Assembly (NCBI GenBank): GCA_021794275.1
Contig: JAJYRD010000054.1
Span: 1-38,143 of the forward strand
Source: Pseudomonadota bacterium
Lineage (GTDB): Bacteria; Pseudomonadota; Gammaproteobacteria; Acidiferrobacterales; Acidiferrobacteraceae
DNA: 38,143 bases
Direction of reading: 5' to 3'
The notes under the pieces were generated by a model. That model had not been told where the DNA came from. It searched no databases and saw only the letters and a list, made by a program, of their open reading frames with translations. Within the stretch, counting starts at the first letter, position 1, and the number at the start of each line of letters is the position of its first letter. Made by a program: the position numbers and the translations under genes. Shown piece by piece: positions 1-5,735 of the stretch.

Positions 1-119
1 GTGATCACCGATTCCGGCGCACGGACCCAAAGTGATCACGATCGATCAGAATCCGTGATCACCATCAACCAGAACGGGTGATCACGAGCAATCAGAATGG
101 GTGATCACGAGAGGCCAGA
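1..119. repeat. 23-bp direct repeats, probable end of an IS21-type insertion sequence
   Basis: The palindrome GTGATCAC begins at positions 1, 32, 55, 78 and 101. The last four copies are spaced exactly 23 bp and share the pattern GTGATCAC, seven variable bases, CAGAA, then two or three variable bases. The first copy is offset by 31 bp. From memory, multiple GTGATCAC-containing repeats of this kind occur near the ends of IS21-family elements; no transposase gene is inside the window, so the body would lie beyond the left edge. The repeats stop just where mazF coding sequence begins at about 120, which fits an element terminus inserted into that gene. A plasmid-type iteron array is the main alternative. 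The repeat is certain; the family is a guess. Confidence 0.5.
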
Positions 120-446
120 AAACGCAGGCGCGGGGATATCGTTACCGTGGCGGCCCCTGGCGATTTTGGGAAGCCTCGCCCTGCGCTCGTCGTGCAAGCC
201 GATGCTTTCTCCGGGCATCCTACGGTTACGGTCTGCCTTCTCACGAGCGCATTGCGCGATGCGCCTTTGTTCCGCCTGGACATTGCGCCCGCGTCGGAAA
301 ACGGCCTGCGCGTTCCCTCACAGATTCAAATCGACAAGCTTTTAACCATCTACCACGACAAGGTGGGGCCGCTCATTGGGCATCTGGACGACCATAGCGT
401 GCAGCGCGTGGACAAGGCCTTGGCGCGGTGGCTGGGGCTGGAGTGA
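120..446 (+). pseudogene. mazF: MazF/PemK-family toxin, start codon lost
   Basis: The reading frame encodes a nearly complete MazF-type endoribonuclease, a toxin that cleaves mRNA and is normally held by a MazE antitoxin. Visible family features are RGDIVTV at the beginning, the GDFGKPRPALVVQ motif, a TVCLLTS strand, ENGLRVPSQI, and a C-terminal DKVGPLIG and AL..WLGLE. The frame is open from the stop at 102-104, but there is no ATG, GTG or TTG until a GTG at 147, which lies inside the first beta strand. Position 120 reads Lys-Arg-Arg-Arg-Gly-Asp, exactly where a MazF protein would follow its initiator Met, so the start codon seems to have been replaced by the repeat-bearing element on the left. 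No antitoxin gene is present between the element and the toxin. Probably inactive, unless GTG 147 yields a shortened product. Confidence 0.75.
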
Positions 447-1054
447 ACGGGGACCGTGTTGCGAGCTATCAGGACTGGCGAGACGATCTGCTGAGGGGCG
501 TGGGGCCCGTTATAGGCCTGCCATACGCTCTCGCAGACCTTCTCACGGCCGCTTGGATCAATCCCGAAACATACAGCGTCGCACGCGGCAGCATTGATAT
601 GTCGCCGTGGGGCTTCCCGACTGACCGAGACGGAACAGTGTCCGCCATTAGGGAGCGGGCGGCTTTGCTCGGAGACGTGTGGACCGCCCAAGCGACGAAG
701 ATTCCACAAAACGTCCCCGACCGCGAAGGCCGCCACGTCATTCCCGTGCGTTGGTGGAACATTGATGGATATCGGCTTGTACCCGGACAACATTCCGGCA
801 AATTTACCGGGAAGTTCCGGCGAAACCCGCGACGCTCTTGCCGACATGGCCGGCGTCTCTGGCCGCACCCTGGAGAGGGTGGAGCGCATCGAGCGGAGGG
901 GGTGCCGGAGGTCCGAGAGCTGGCGCAAAGGGAGGTAATTTCCCCACTACAAAAAGCGTTCCCGTGAGGCTTGCGCAGAGCCCCATCCAGGCCGTCCCGG
1001 AGGCCACTTTAGCTGATGCTCTTGTGGGACAGATTGTGGGACAAAACCGGGGAC
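447..1054. other. Degenerate accessory DNA without an intact recognisable gene
   Basis: About 600 bp lie between the mazF remnant and the ssrA terminator. An open frame on the plus strand (428-967) could encode up to 179 residues, but I recognise no family in its first two thirds, and its end overlaps the frameshifted ParB-like fragment. Several other frames are open only because GC content is high. Around 1010-1073 a frame reads LADALVGQIVGQNRGQIEKPL at intervals and stops at the terminator; it may be the tail of another broken gene. The position against the 3' end of ssrA suggests the decayed edge of an integrated element. No integrase is recognisable. Confidence 0.4.
774..957 (+). pseudogene. 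Fragment of a ParB-like / HTH DNA-binding protein, frameshifted
   Basis: One frame reads LYPDNIPANLPG, then GETRDALADMAGVSGRT and LERVERIER. This resembles the helix-turn-helix segment that follows the ParB-type domain in many plasmid and phage proteins. The match then continues in a second frame as GVPEVRELAQREVISP. The switch falls in the run of five G residues at 898-902, where one extra G would join the two halves into ...IERRGVPEVRELAQ.... Upstream of about 774 and downstream of about 957 the similarity to that family is lost. I read it as a decayed fragment. The family call is by motif memory only; a phage-encoded HTH protein of another family is possible. Confidence 0.35.
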
Positions 1055-1085
1055 AAATAGAAAAGCCGCTATAAATCAGCGGCTT
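1055..1085 (-). terminator. Rho-independent terminator of ssrA
   Basis: The arms AAGCCGCT (1063-1070) and AGCGGCTT (1078-1085) form a perfect 8-bp stem with a 7-nt loop. Read on the minus strand the stem is followed by TTCTATTT. It begins about 9 bp after the mature tmRNA 3' end. Confidence 0.75.
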
Positions 1086-1094
1086 ATAAAGGTG

Positions 1095-1449
1095 TGGTGG
1101 TGGAGACGGCGGGAATCGAACCCGCGTCCGCAAATCCTCGGCCAGTCAGTTCTACATGCTTAGTCTGTCTATTAAATCGCCCACCGCCCTCCGACAGACA
1201 GGATGGCCATGGGTTGAGCCCGCTTAGGTTTAATAACGCGCTAACAGGCACAGCGCGTCACGATCCTGCGTATATGACCGTTTCATCCCAGCCCACAGGA
1301 AGAACCGGGGAAACGGTTAGCGGGGATTAAGCCGCTAAGGCGTAGTTGTCGTCGTTGGCAACTATAGTTTTGCAGTTGGATTTACGAGGAACCCTGCACC
1401 TCGGCATGCCCCGAAGGCGTCGCAATCCACGTCGAAGCCGATCGTCCCC
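1095..1449 (-). ncRNA. ssrA: tmRNA (10Sa RNA)
   Basis: This is the transfer-messenger RNA of trans-translation. It enters stalled ribosomes with SmpB, encodes a degradation tag and releases the ribosome. On the minus strand the 5' end GGGGACG (1449-1443) pairs over 7 bp with CGTCTCC near the 3' end, forming the acceptor stem. A T arm with GGGTTCGATTCCC and an encoded CCA (1097-1095) complete the tRNA-like domain. The tag frame at 1359-1327 reads ANDDNYALAA followed by TAA, giving the usual YALAA protease signal. Length is 355 nt, normal for a one-piece tmRNA. smpB lies just upstream on the same strand. A hairpin terminator follows. The 3' end borders degenerate mobile DNA, in keeping with ssrA being a common integration site. 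Confidence 0.97.
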
Positions 1450-1460
1450 AAGGACCGCAC

Positions 1461-1490
1461 AGCATGCCATGACCGGGAGGGTGCTGGCAA
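1461..1490 (-). promoter_or_regulatory. Candidate sigma70 promoter of ssrA
   Basis: On the minus strand TTGCCA (1490-1485) and CATGCT (1466-1461) are separated by 18 bp. A TG two bases before the -10 gives an extended -10 pattern. The tmRNA 5' end lies 11 bp downstream of the -10. The -10 itself is weak. A MITE-like element ends only 15 bp upstream of the -35. Confidence 0.4.
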
Positions 1491-1505
1491 GTTGTTGGCC
1501 TGGGC

Positions 1506-1687
1506 GGCAGCAATTCTCAATGTGAAGCTGTAAGGCCTCGGAGCTATGGTGGGAGAACCAGAAACGCCCGGTGACGGCATCGGGACAAGGGTGTTTGAGG
1601 GCGCCCATACCGGACGTTGGCGCTCATTAGCACACCCCAAGCCACCGGATACTCATTGGCGCCATTGCCACATTGAGAATTGCTGCC
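1506..1687. mobile_element. 182-bp MITE-like element with terminal inverted repeats
   Basis: The sequence GGCAGCAATTCTCAATGTG at 1506-1524 is repeated as its exact reverse complement at 1669-1687, giving perfect 19-bp terminal inverted repeats. The element is flanked directly by TGGGC at 1501-1505 and TGGGC at 1688-1692, a 5-bp direct repeat that looks like a target-site duplication. The 144 bp between the repeats carry no convincing gene. This is the structure of a miniature inverted-repeat transposable element, presumably mobilised by a transposase encoded elsewhere. I cannot name the parent IS family. It lies between smpB and the ssrA promoter. Confidence 0.75.
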
Positions 1688-1730
1688 TGGGCGTGCGTGC
1701 GCTGGCTCTTTGGGTGGGCCACGATAGCGA

Positions 1731-2201
1731 TTAGTGCTGCTTGATGGCGCGCTCCTGTTCGCGGGCGGATTCGCGCTCCTTTACGGCCGCACGTTTGTCG
1801 TGCTGTTTTTTGCCCTTCACGAGAGCGATCTCGACTTTGGCGCGCCCGAACTTCCAATATAGGGAGAGTGGCACGAGTGTGAAGCCGCGTCGTTCGACGG
1901 CCCCTATGAGGCGGCTGATTTCAAGTCTGTGCAGGAGCAGCTTGCGGGTTCGCGTGGGGTCGGCCTTCACGTGCGTCGAGGTCGTCTTGAGCGGTGAGAA
2001 ATGCGCCCCGAACAGGAAGATCTCGCCCTTCTGGACGATCACGTAGCTTTCCTTCAGCTGGGCGCGCCCGTCCCGCAGGCTTTTGGCCTCCCACCCCTGC
2101 AATACGAGCCCAGCCTCAAAGCGCTGCTCGATGAAGTAGTCGTGCCAAGCCTTCTTATTCTGAGCGATGATGCGCGGTTCGGTTTCCTTAGAGCGGCCCA
2201 T
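1731..2201 (-). CDS. smpB: SsrA-binding protein SmpB
   Basis: SmpB binds the tRNA-like domain of tmRNA and delivers it to stalled ribosomes. The 156-residue product has the normal family length. Recognisable segments are [29 protein letters not shown] near the N-terminus (given here in two halves of the beta-barrel), the ESYV and LFGAHFSPL strands, RTRKLLLH, and the basic tail GKKQHDKR that follows the tmRNA along the mRNA channel. The start is ATG at 2201. Its RNA partner ssrA is the next gene on the same strand, with a MITE-like element between them. The start region faces the divergent SNF transporter gene. Confidence 0.97.
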   Translation of the reverse strand: MGRSKETEPRIIAQNKKAWHDYFIEQRFEAGLVLQGWEAKSLRDGRAQLKESYVIVQKGEIFLFGAHFSPLKTTSTHVKADPTRTRKLLLHRLEISRLIGAVERRGFTLVPLSLYWKFGRAKVEIALVKGKKQHDKRAAVKERESAREQERAIKQH

Positions 2202-2281
2202 GGTCGGGCATGGTGCCCAAGGACGGCCGGCGGCGCAAGACCTATTCGCCCGGAGGGATGATTCGTTTAGAGTTGAGCCTT

Positions 2282-3640
2282 ATGTCGAGCCCGCCCGCGA
2301 AGTCTGCCGCCTTATGGTCATCCCCGTCGCGATTTTTCCTTGCGGCCCTAGGGGCGCTCGCCGGCATGGACACCTTCTCAGAGTTTCCTTATCTGCTCGC
2401 GCACTATGGCGGCGGGACCTTCGTGGCCGTCTACGCCCTGGCCTTGCTCATGATCGCCTGGCCGCTCTTGGCGGCCGAGCTTGCCCTCGGGCAGCGGGTG
2501 AGCGGCGATGGTGGCCCAGGGGTCACTATTACCCGGGCGATCGGCGGCCAGCCTTGGCGATGGACGCTAGGGGCGGCGGCGCTCGGCGGGTTTGTGATGT
2601 TCTGTTATGTAGCCGTGGTCGCGGGCTGGATCCTGTCCTACCTGCATACGGCGCTCGCAGGGGGCTTCCGGGCCGCGACGCCGGCCTATGTCGAGACCCA
2701 TTTTACGCATCTCGCGGCGCGCCCCGCGCCGGCCTTGGCGTGGGAGACCCTGTTTTTGGTGTTGGTCTTTTCGGTCGTGGCCGGAGGGGTGCGCGCGATC
2801 GAGAACCTGTCGTATCTCGTCATGCCGGGTTTGCTCGGGCTCTTCGCGGCGCTCCTGGTCTTTGCCGCGACCTTGGGAAGCTTCTTCGTGGCGGCCCCGG
2901 CCTTGCTCGTGCCACAAACCGTGCCTTCGGGTGGCATGCTGGTTCTGGTCGCCTTGTCCCAGGCCTTTTTCGGACCCGGGCTTGGCACGGCCTCGCTCCT
3001 GGCCTACGGGGTCTCGCTCAGGAGTTCGGCATCCGCCGGGCGGACGGCGCTTGCGCTGGTGCTCGCGCAGGCCTTTGTGGCCTGGCTCGGGGGCTTCGCC
3101 CTGGCCTCCTTGGTTTATGCTACGGGCTTGCGCCCGCTCGCGGGTGGCGGTTTCCTGTTCGAGACCTTGCCGCTCATGGCCGCGCGTCTGCCGCATGGCG
3201 CGCTCGTGGCAGCGCTTTGCTATCTCGGCCTCATATCCGCAGTCTGGGTGTCGGGGGTCGCGTGGCTCGAGCCTGCCATGCAGCTTTTGACGGCGCGCGG
3301 CAGGTCTCGCGGGTGGACCGCCCTGGGCCTTGGGCTCGCCGCGTTCGTCACGGGCGCGATCCTGACGCTATCTTTGAAGTCCTGGGCCTTTTCGTTTACC
3401 TTCTTCGGACGATTGAAGACGCTCGGTCTGCTCGATGTCGTCATGATCATCGCCGTGAACGTCTTGTTGCCCTGGGGGGCAGGGGGTTTGAGCATTCTCA
3501 TGGGGTGGGCGTCGGATGGGCCTTTCGGCCGCCGCGAGGCGCAGCGCGGCGCGCGGTTTTTGTGGCTATGGACCCTGCGCCTGCTCGTGCCGGCGGCGGT
3601 CTTGGCGATAATCTTGAGCGCACCTAGGTTGGTATTGTGA
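2282..3640 (+). CDS. Divergent sodium:neurotransmitter symporter (SNF/NSS) family transporter
   Basis: This is a hydrophobic protein of 452 residues with about eleven to twelve membrane segments and the overall layout of the LeuT-fold SNF family: W-S-S-x-x-x-R-F near the start, then G-G-G-T-F and E-L-A-L-G-Q after the first two helices, and a VRAIENLSYLVMPGL segment in the middle. The signature in the first helix is altered. Where LeuT has GNAVGLGNFLRFP, this protein has GALAGMDTFSEFP (about residues 24-36). By eye that changes the sodium-site Asn to Thr and the gate Arg to Glu. The substrate is unknown. I placed the start at ATG 2282, close to the first helix as in the family; ATG at 2210 and 2258 are in frame, and 2258 has GGAGG too near it. 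ratA follows with a 4-bp overlap. Confidence 0.75.
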   Translation: MSSPPAKSAALWSSPSRFFLAALGALAGMDTFSEFPYLLAHYGGGTFVAVYALALLMIAWPLLAAELALGQRVSGDGGPGVTITRAIGGQPWRWTLGAAALGGFVMFCYVAVVAGWILSYLHTALAGGFRAATPAYVETHFTHLAARPAPALAWETLFLVLVFSVVAGGVRAIENLSYLVMPGLLGLFAALLVFAATLGSFFVAAPALLVPQTVPSGGMLVLVALSQAFFGPGLGTASLLAYGVSLRSSASAGRTALALVLAQAFVAWLGGFALASLVYATGLRPLAGGGFLFETLPLMAARLPHGALVAALCYLGLISAVWVSGVAWLEPAMQLLTARGRSRGWTALGLGLAAFVTGAILTLSLKSWAFSFTFFGRLKTLGLLDVVMIIAVNVLLPWGAGGLSILMGWASDGPFGRREAQRGARFLWLWTLRLLVPAAVLAIILSAPRLVL

Positions 3641-4071
3641 CGACGATCAGCAAAAGCGCGCTCGTTCCTTACAGCGCAGAAGAGATGTACGAACTCGTGG
3701 CCGATGTCGAGAGCTACCCGCGTTTCCTGCCGTGGTGCGCAGGCGCCCGGGTCCTCGCACGCGATGATGCTGGCCTCATTGCGGAGATCGACATGGCCTT
3801 CGGCGGCATCCGTAAGACATTCACGACCCGTAATCACCATACGCCCGGCCGCATGGACATCCGCTTGGTCCGGGGCCCGTTCAGCCGCCTCGAGGGTTCT
3901 TGGCGCTTCGATCAGGTGGGAGATATCGGAAGCCGGATCAGTCTTGATCTCGAATTCGATTTCGCGAACCGCCTGCTCGCGCTCGCCGTGGGGCCCGTGT
4001 TCTCGACGATCGCCAACAGCTTGGTGGACAGCTTCAAAAAGCGTGCCCGTGAGGTCTATGGTCCGCGCTGA
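3637..4071 (+). CDS. ratA: RatA/Coq10-type START-domain protein
   Basis: The 144-residue protein belongs to the ribosome association toxin RatA / Coq10 family (SRPBCC fold). In E. coli RatA (PasT) was reported to inhibit 70S formation; the homologous Coq10 binds ubiquinone. Visible features are the N-terminal ISKSALVPYSAEEMYELV, VESYPRFLPWC, a central EIDMAFGGI, and the C-terminal helix FSTIANSLVDSFKKRA. The start is GTG at 3637, overlapping the transporter stop as GTGA, so the two are likely co-translated. rnfH begins inside its 3' end. The ratA-rnfH pair next to smpB and bamE is a common gammaproteobacterial arrangement. Whether the protein acts on ribosomes or quinones here cannot be told from sequence. 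Confidence 0.92.
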   Translation: MTTISKSALVPYSAEEMYELVADVESYPRFLPWCAGARVLARDDAGLIAEIDMAFGGIRKTFTTRNHHTPGRMDIRLVRGPFSRLEGSWRFDQVGDIGSRISLDLEFDFANRLLALAVGPVFSTIANSLVDSFKKRAREVYGPR

Positions 4072-4411
4072 TTGGACGATTGAGGTGGTCTACGGCGCCC
4101 CCGCGCCTGATGTCCGCTGGGTCCGCGTGGCCCCCGGAAGCACGGTGCTCGACGCCATACGAAGGTCTGGACTGCTCGAGGCTCACCCGGAAGTCGACAT
4201 GCGCAGGCGCGCAGTGGGTATCTTCGGGCGCCCCGTCACCTTGAGCGAGCCCGTCCGGGCCTTCGATCGCGTAGAGATCTACGCGCCCTTGCCCGAGGAT
4301 CCGAAGGAGGCGAGGCGGCGGCGCGCCTCCCTCAGGCGTGCGACTTCCCGTAAATGTGGCGGGGAGTCGGGCGGGGCGTCCCCACGATCCGTGCGAGCTT
4401 GCCGTTCTTGA
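4058..4411 (+). CDS. rnfH: RnfH/RatB family ubiquitin-like protein
   Basis: A small protein (117 residues) of the RnfH family, which has a beta-grasp ubiquitin-like fold and unknown biochemical role. Diagnostic segments are IEVVYGAPAP, the VAPGSTVLDAIRRSGLL loop-helix, VGIFGRPV, and the C-terminal strand DRVEIYAPL followed by DPKEARRRRA. The ATG at 4058 lies 14 bp inside ratA, preceded by GAGG, so translation is coupled. The last 25 or so residues go beyond the usual family end and run antisense through the 3' end of bamE for 80 bp. No rnf electron-transport genes are in the window, so the name reflects homology only. Confidence 0.85.
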   Translation: MVRADWTIEVVYGAPAPDVRWVRVAPGSTVLDAIRRSGLLEAHPEVDMRRRAVGIFGRPVTLSEPVRAFDRVEIYAPLPEDPKEARRRRASLRRATSRKCGGESGGASPRSVRACRS

Positions 4412-4679
4412 AGTACAAGGTGAAGTGTTCGCTGATGAGCGGCTTGTAGTTACGCTTCAGGGAGTAGTAGTAGTCCCAGCGGTTGTGATGGAAGGGGTCG
4501 CGGACCGCGGGCGACCCGAGGTCGTAAGCGACCTCGTTCTTGGTCATCCCCAGATGCAATTGCGCGATCATTCGGGGCGTGATGACGTTGCCTTGCTGGA
4601 CGGTCGGCCGATAGAGCAGATGGCAGCCACTTAGCGCGAGCGCCGCCATTATGGGGAAGAGCACATTCGCTTTTTGCAT
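4332..4679 (-). CDS. bamE: Outer membrane assembly lipoprotein BamE
   Basis: BamE (SmpA/OmlA) is a small lipoprotein of the BAM complex, which folds beta-barrel proteins into the outer membrane. The 115-residue precursor has a short hydrophobic signal ending in the lipobox LSGC, with the acylated cysteine at residue 19. The mature part shows the family core: QGNVITPRMIAQLHLGMTK (strand-helix), EVAYDLGSP, NRWDYYYS and LYFKNGKLARI. The start is ATG 4679. It is transcribed divergently from fur, as in many gammaproteobacteria, and its 3' end overlaps rnfH on the other strand. Confidence 0.95.
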   Translation of the reverse strand: MQKANVLFPIMAALALSGCHLLYRPTVQQGNVITPRMIAQLHLGMTKNEVAYDLGSPAVRDPFHHNRWDYYYSLKRNYKPLISEHFTLYFKNGKLARIVGTPRPTPRHIYGKSHA

Positions 4680-4771
4680 GGGAATCGTTCTAGTTTACAC
4701 TGGCTTTCCGTGGTCGAAGGCGACAAAGTACACTATCGACCTCGTCAAGGCAAAAGCCCGAGGCGGATATC
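4680..4771. promoter_or_regulatory. Divergent bamE-fur promoter region
   Basis: These 92 bp separate two divergent starts and must hold both promoters. Toward fur the best candidate is TTTCCG (4705-4710) with TACACT (4729-4734) and an 18-bp spacer. Toward bamE a TAAACT (4697-4692 region) is the best -10. Both -35 boxes are poor. I see no convincing Fur box. Confidence 0.3.
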
Positions 4772-5242
4772 ATGAGCGACAGCGCGGATCTCAAGAAGGC
4801 CGGTCTCAAGGCGACGCTGCCGCGTCTCAAGATCCTCGGCATCCTCGAGGAACCGCGGGTGCGCCACATGACCGCCGAGGACGTCTATAAGGCGCTGCTG
4901 GACATGGGCGAGGAAGTTGGTCTCGCCACGGTATATCGGGTCCTCACACAGTTCGAAAGCGCGGGGCTCGTCATCCGGCACAACTTCGAGGGCGGTCGTT
5001 CGGTGTTCGAGATCAATCAGGGCGGACACCACGACCATGTCGTGTGCGTGGAGTGTGGGGAGGTCTTCGAGTTCTATGACCCCGCGATCGAGGAGCGGCA
5101 GCGACGCGTGGCCGAGACCTTGGGTTTCCACGTCGACAGCCACTCGCTCTATATGTATGGCAGCTGTCTTGGCATGAAACGCGAAGGGCGATGCTCGAAG
5201 AAGGCGGCCACGGGGACCGTGGAGGCGGCGCAATCCGAATAA
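4772..5242 (+). CDS. fur: Ferric uptake regulator Fur
   Basis: Fur is the iron-responsive repressor that binds Fe(II) and shuts iron-uptake genes. The 156-residue product closely follows E. coli Fur: DLKKAGLKATLPRLKIL, the DNA-reading helix GLATVYRVLTQFE, and HNFEGGRSVFE. The metal sites are visible as HHDH (residues 86-89) and the pair C92-x2-C95 of the structural zinc site. A second pair is spaced more widely than in E. coli (C132 and C141). The start is ATG 4772. It stands alone, divergent from bamE and ending 3 bp from the convergent acetyltransferase gene. Confidence 0.96.
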   Translation: MSDSADLKKAGLKATLPRLKILGILEEPRVRHMTAEDVYKALLDMGEEVGLATVYRVLTQFESAGLVIRHNFEGGRSVFEINQGGHHDHVVCVECGEVFEFYDPAIEERQRRVAETLGFHVDSHSLYMYGSCLGMKREGRCSKKAATGTVEAAQSE

Positions 5243-5245
5243 GTC

Positions 5246-5722
5246 CTAGCCAACTGCGCGGTTCAGGTTCAGGAGGACCGCCACCTCGTCACATTGGTTG
5301 TACTTGTAGCACTTCACGCAGACGTTCCAGACCTTCTCTGGCAACGTATCCATCCCCACCGTGACGAATCCGAGCTTATGGAAGAACGCCGGGACGTAGG
5401 TGAGCGCCATAAGGCGCCTGAGACCCAGTTGCCGGGCCTCGGCCGTGATGCGCTGCACCATGAGCCGCCCGAGGCCGCGACGCTCGTACTCCTCCGCGAC
5501 CACCAGGCTGCGCACTTCGCCCAGATCCTCGGTGAAGATCTCAAGGGCGCCGATCGCCGCTACCTGCCCGTCGATCTCGATCACAAAGAAATCACGCAAG
5601 TGGCGATAGATCTCGTTCATCGTGCGTGGCAAAAGGTTGCCCTTGGCGGCGTAGATTTCGAGAAGGTGGTGGATGATCGGGACGTCGCCGATGCGCGCCG
5701 GCCGTACTTTGGGTGTTCCCAT
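5246..5722 (-). CDS. GNAT N-acetyltransferase, short N-acetylglutamate synthase-like
   Basis: The 158-residue protein is a single GNAT domain. Motif A appears as VRSLVVAEEYERRGLGRLM, with the acetyl-CoA loop RRGLGR at about 81-86, and motif B as YVPAFFHKLGF. The N-terminal LEIYAAKGNLLPRT and the C-terminal PEKVWNVCVKC with CDEVAVL match the stand-alone acetyltransferases related to the catalytic domain of ArgA, so acetylation of glutamate for arginine synthesis is the likeliest role. Cysteines 135, 138 and 144 form a cluster. I chose ATG 5722. In-frame TTG 5761 and GTG codons at about 5743 and 5734 would overlap or abut recN, which ends at 5736. It is last in the nadK-recN operon. Confidence 0.8.
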   Translation of the reverse strand: MGTPKVRPARIGDVPIIHHLLEIYAAKGNLLPRTMNEIYRHLRDFFVIEIDGQVAAIGALEIFTEDLGEVRSLVVAEEYERRGLGRLMVQRITAEARQLGLRRLMALTYVPAFFHKLGFVTVGMDTLPEKVWNVCVKCYKYNQCDEVAVLLNLNRAVG

Positions 5723-5735
5723 TTTCTTGTCCACG

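Noticed and set aside
1-119. CRISPR array
   Set aside because: The spacing is a fixed 23 bp with only 7 variable bases between shared blocks, too short for repeat-spacer units, and no cas genes are present.
1094-1330. Open frame on the plus strand across the ssrA 3' end (contains ETAGIEPASAN)
   Set aside because: It is the antisense of the tRNA-like domain of tmRNA, a familiar false gene call.
1327-1640. Minus-strand open frames covering the tmRNA tag
   Set aside because: Only the tag segment 1359-1327 is translated, in the tmRNA context; the rest is structural RNA and upstream DNA.
2167-3627. Second long frame overlapping the SNF transporter on the same strand
   Set aside because: Gly/Arg/Ala-rich with no membrane or domain pattern; the frame starting at 2282 has clear helices and family motifs.
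4306-4330. GGAGGCG / CGCCTCC hairpin at the end of rnfH
   Set aside because: No T run on either strand and inside coding sequence; not called as a terminator.
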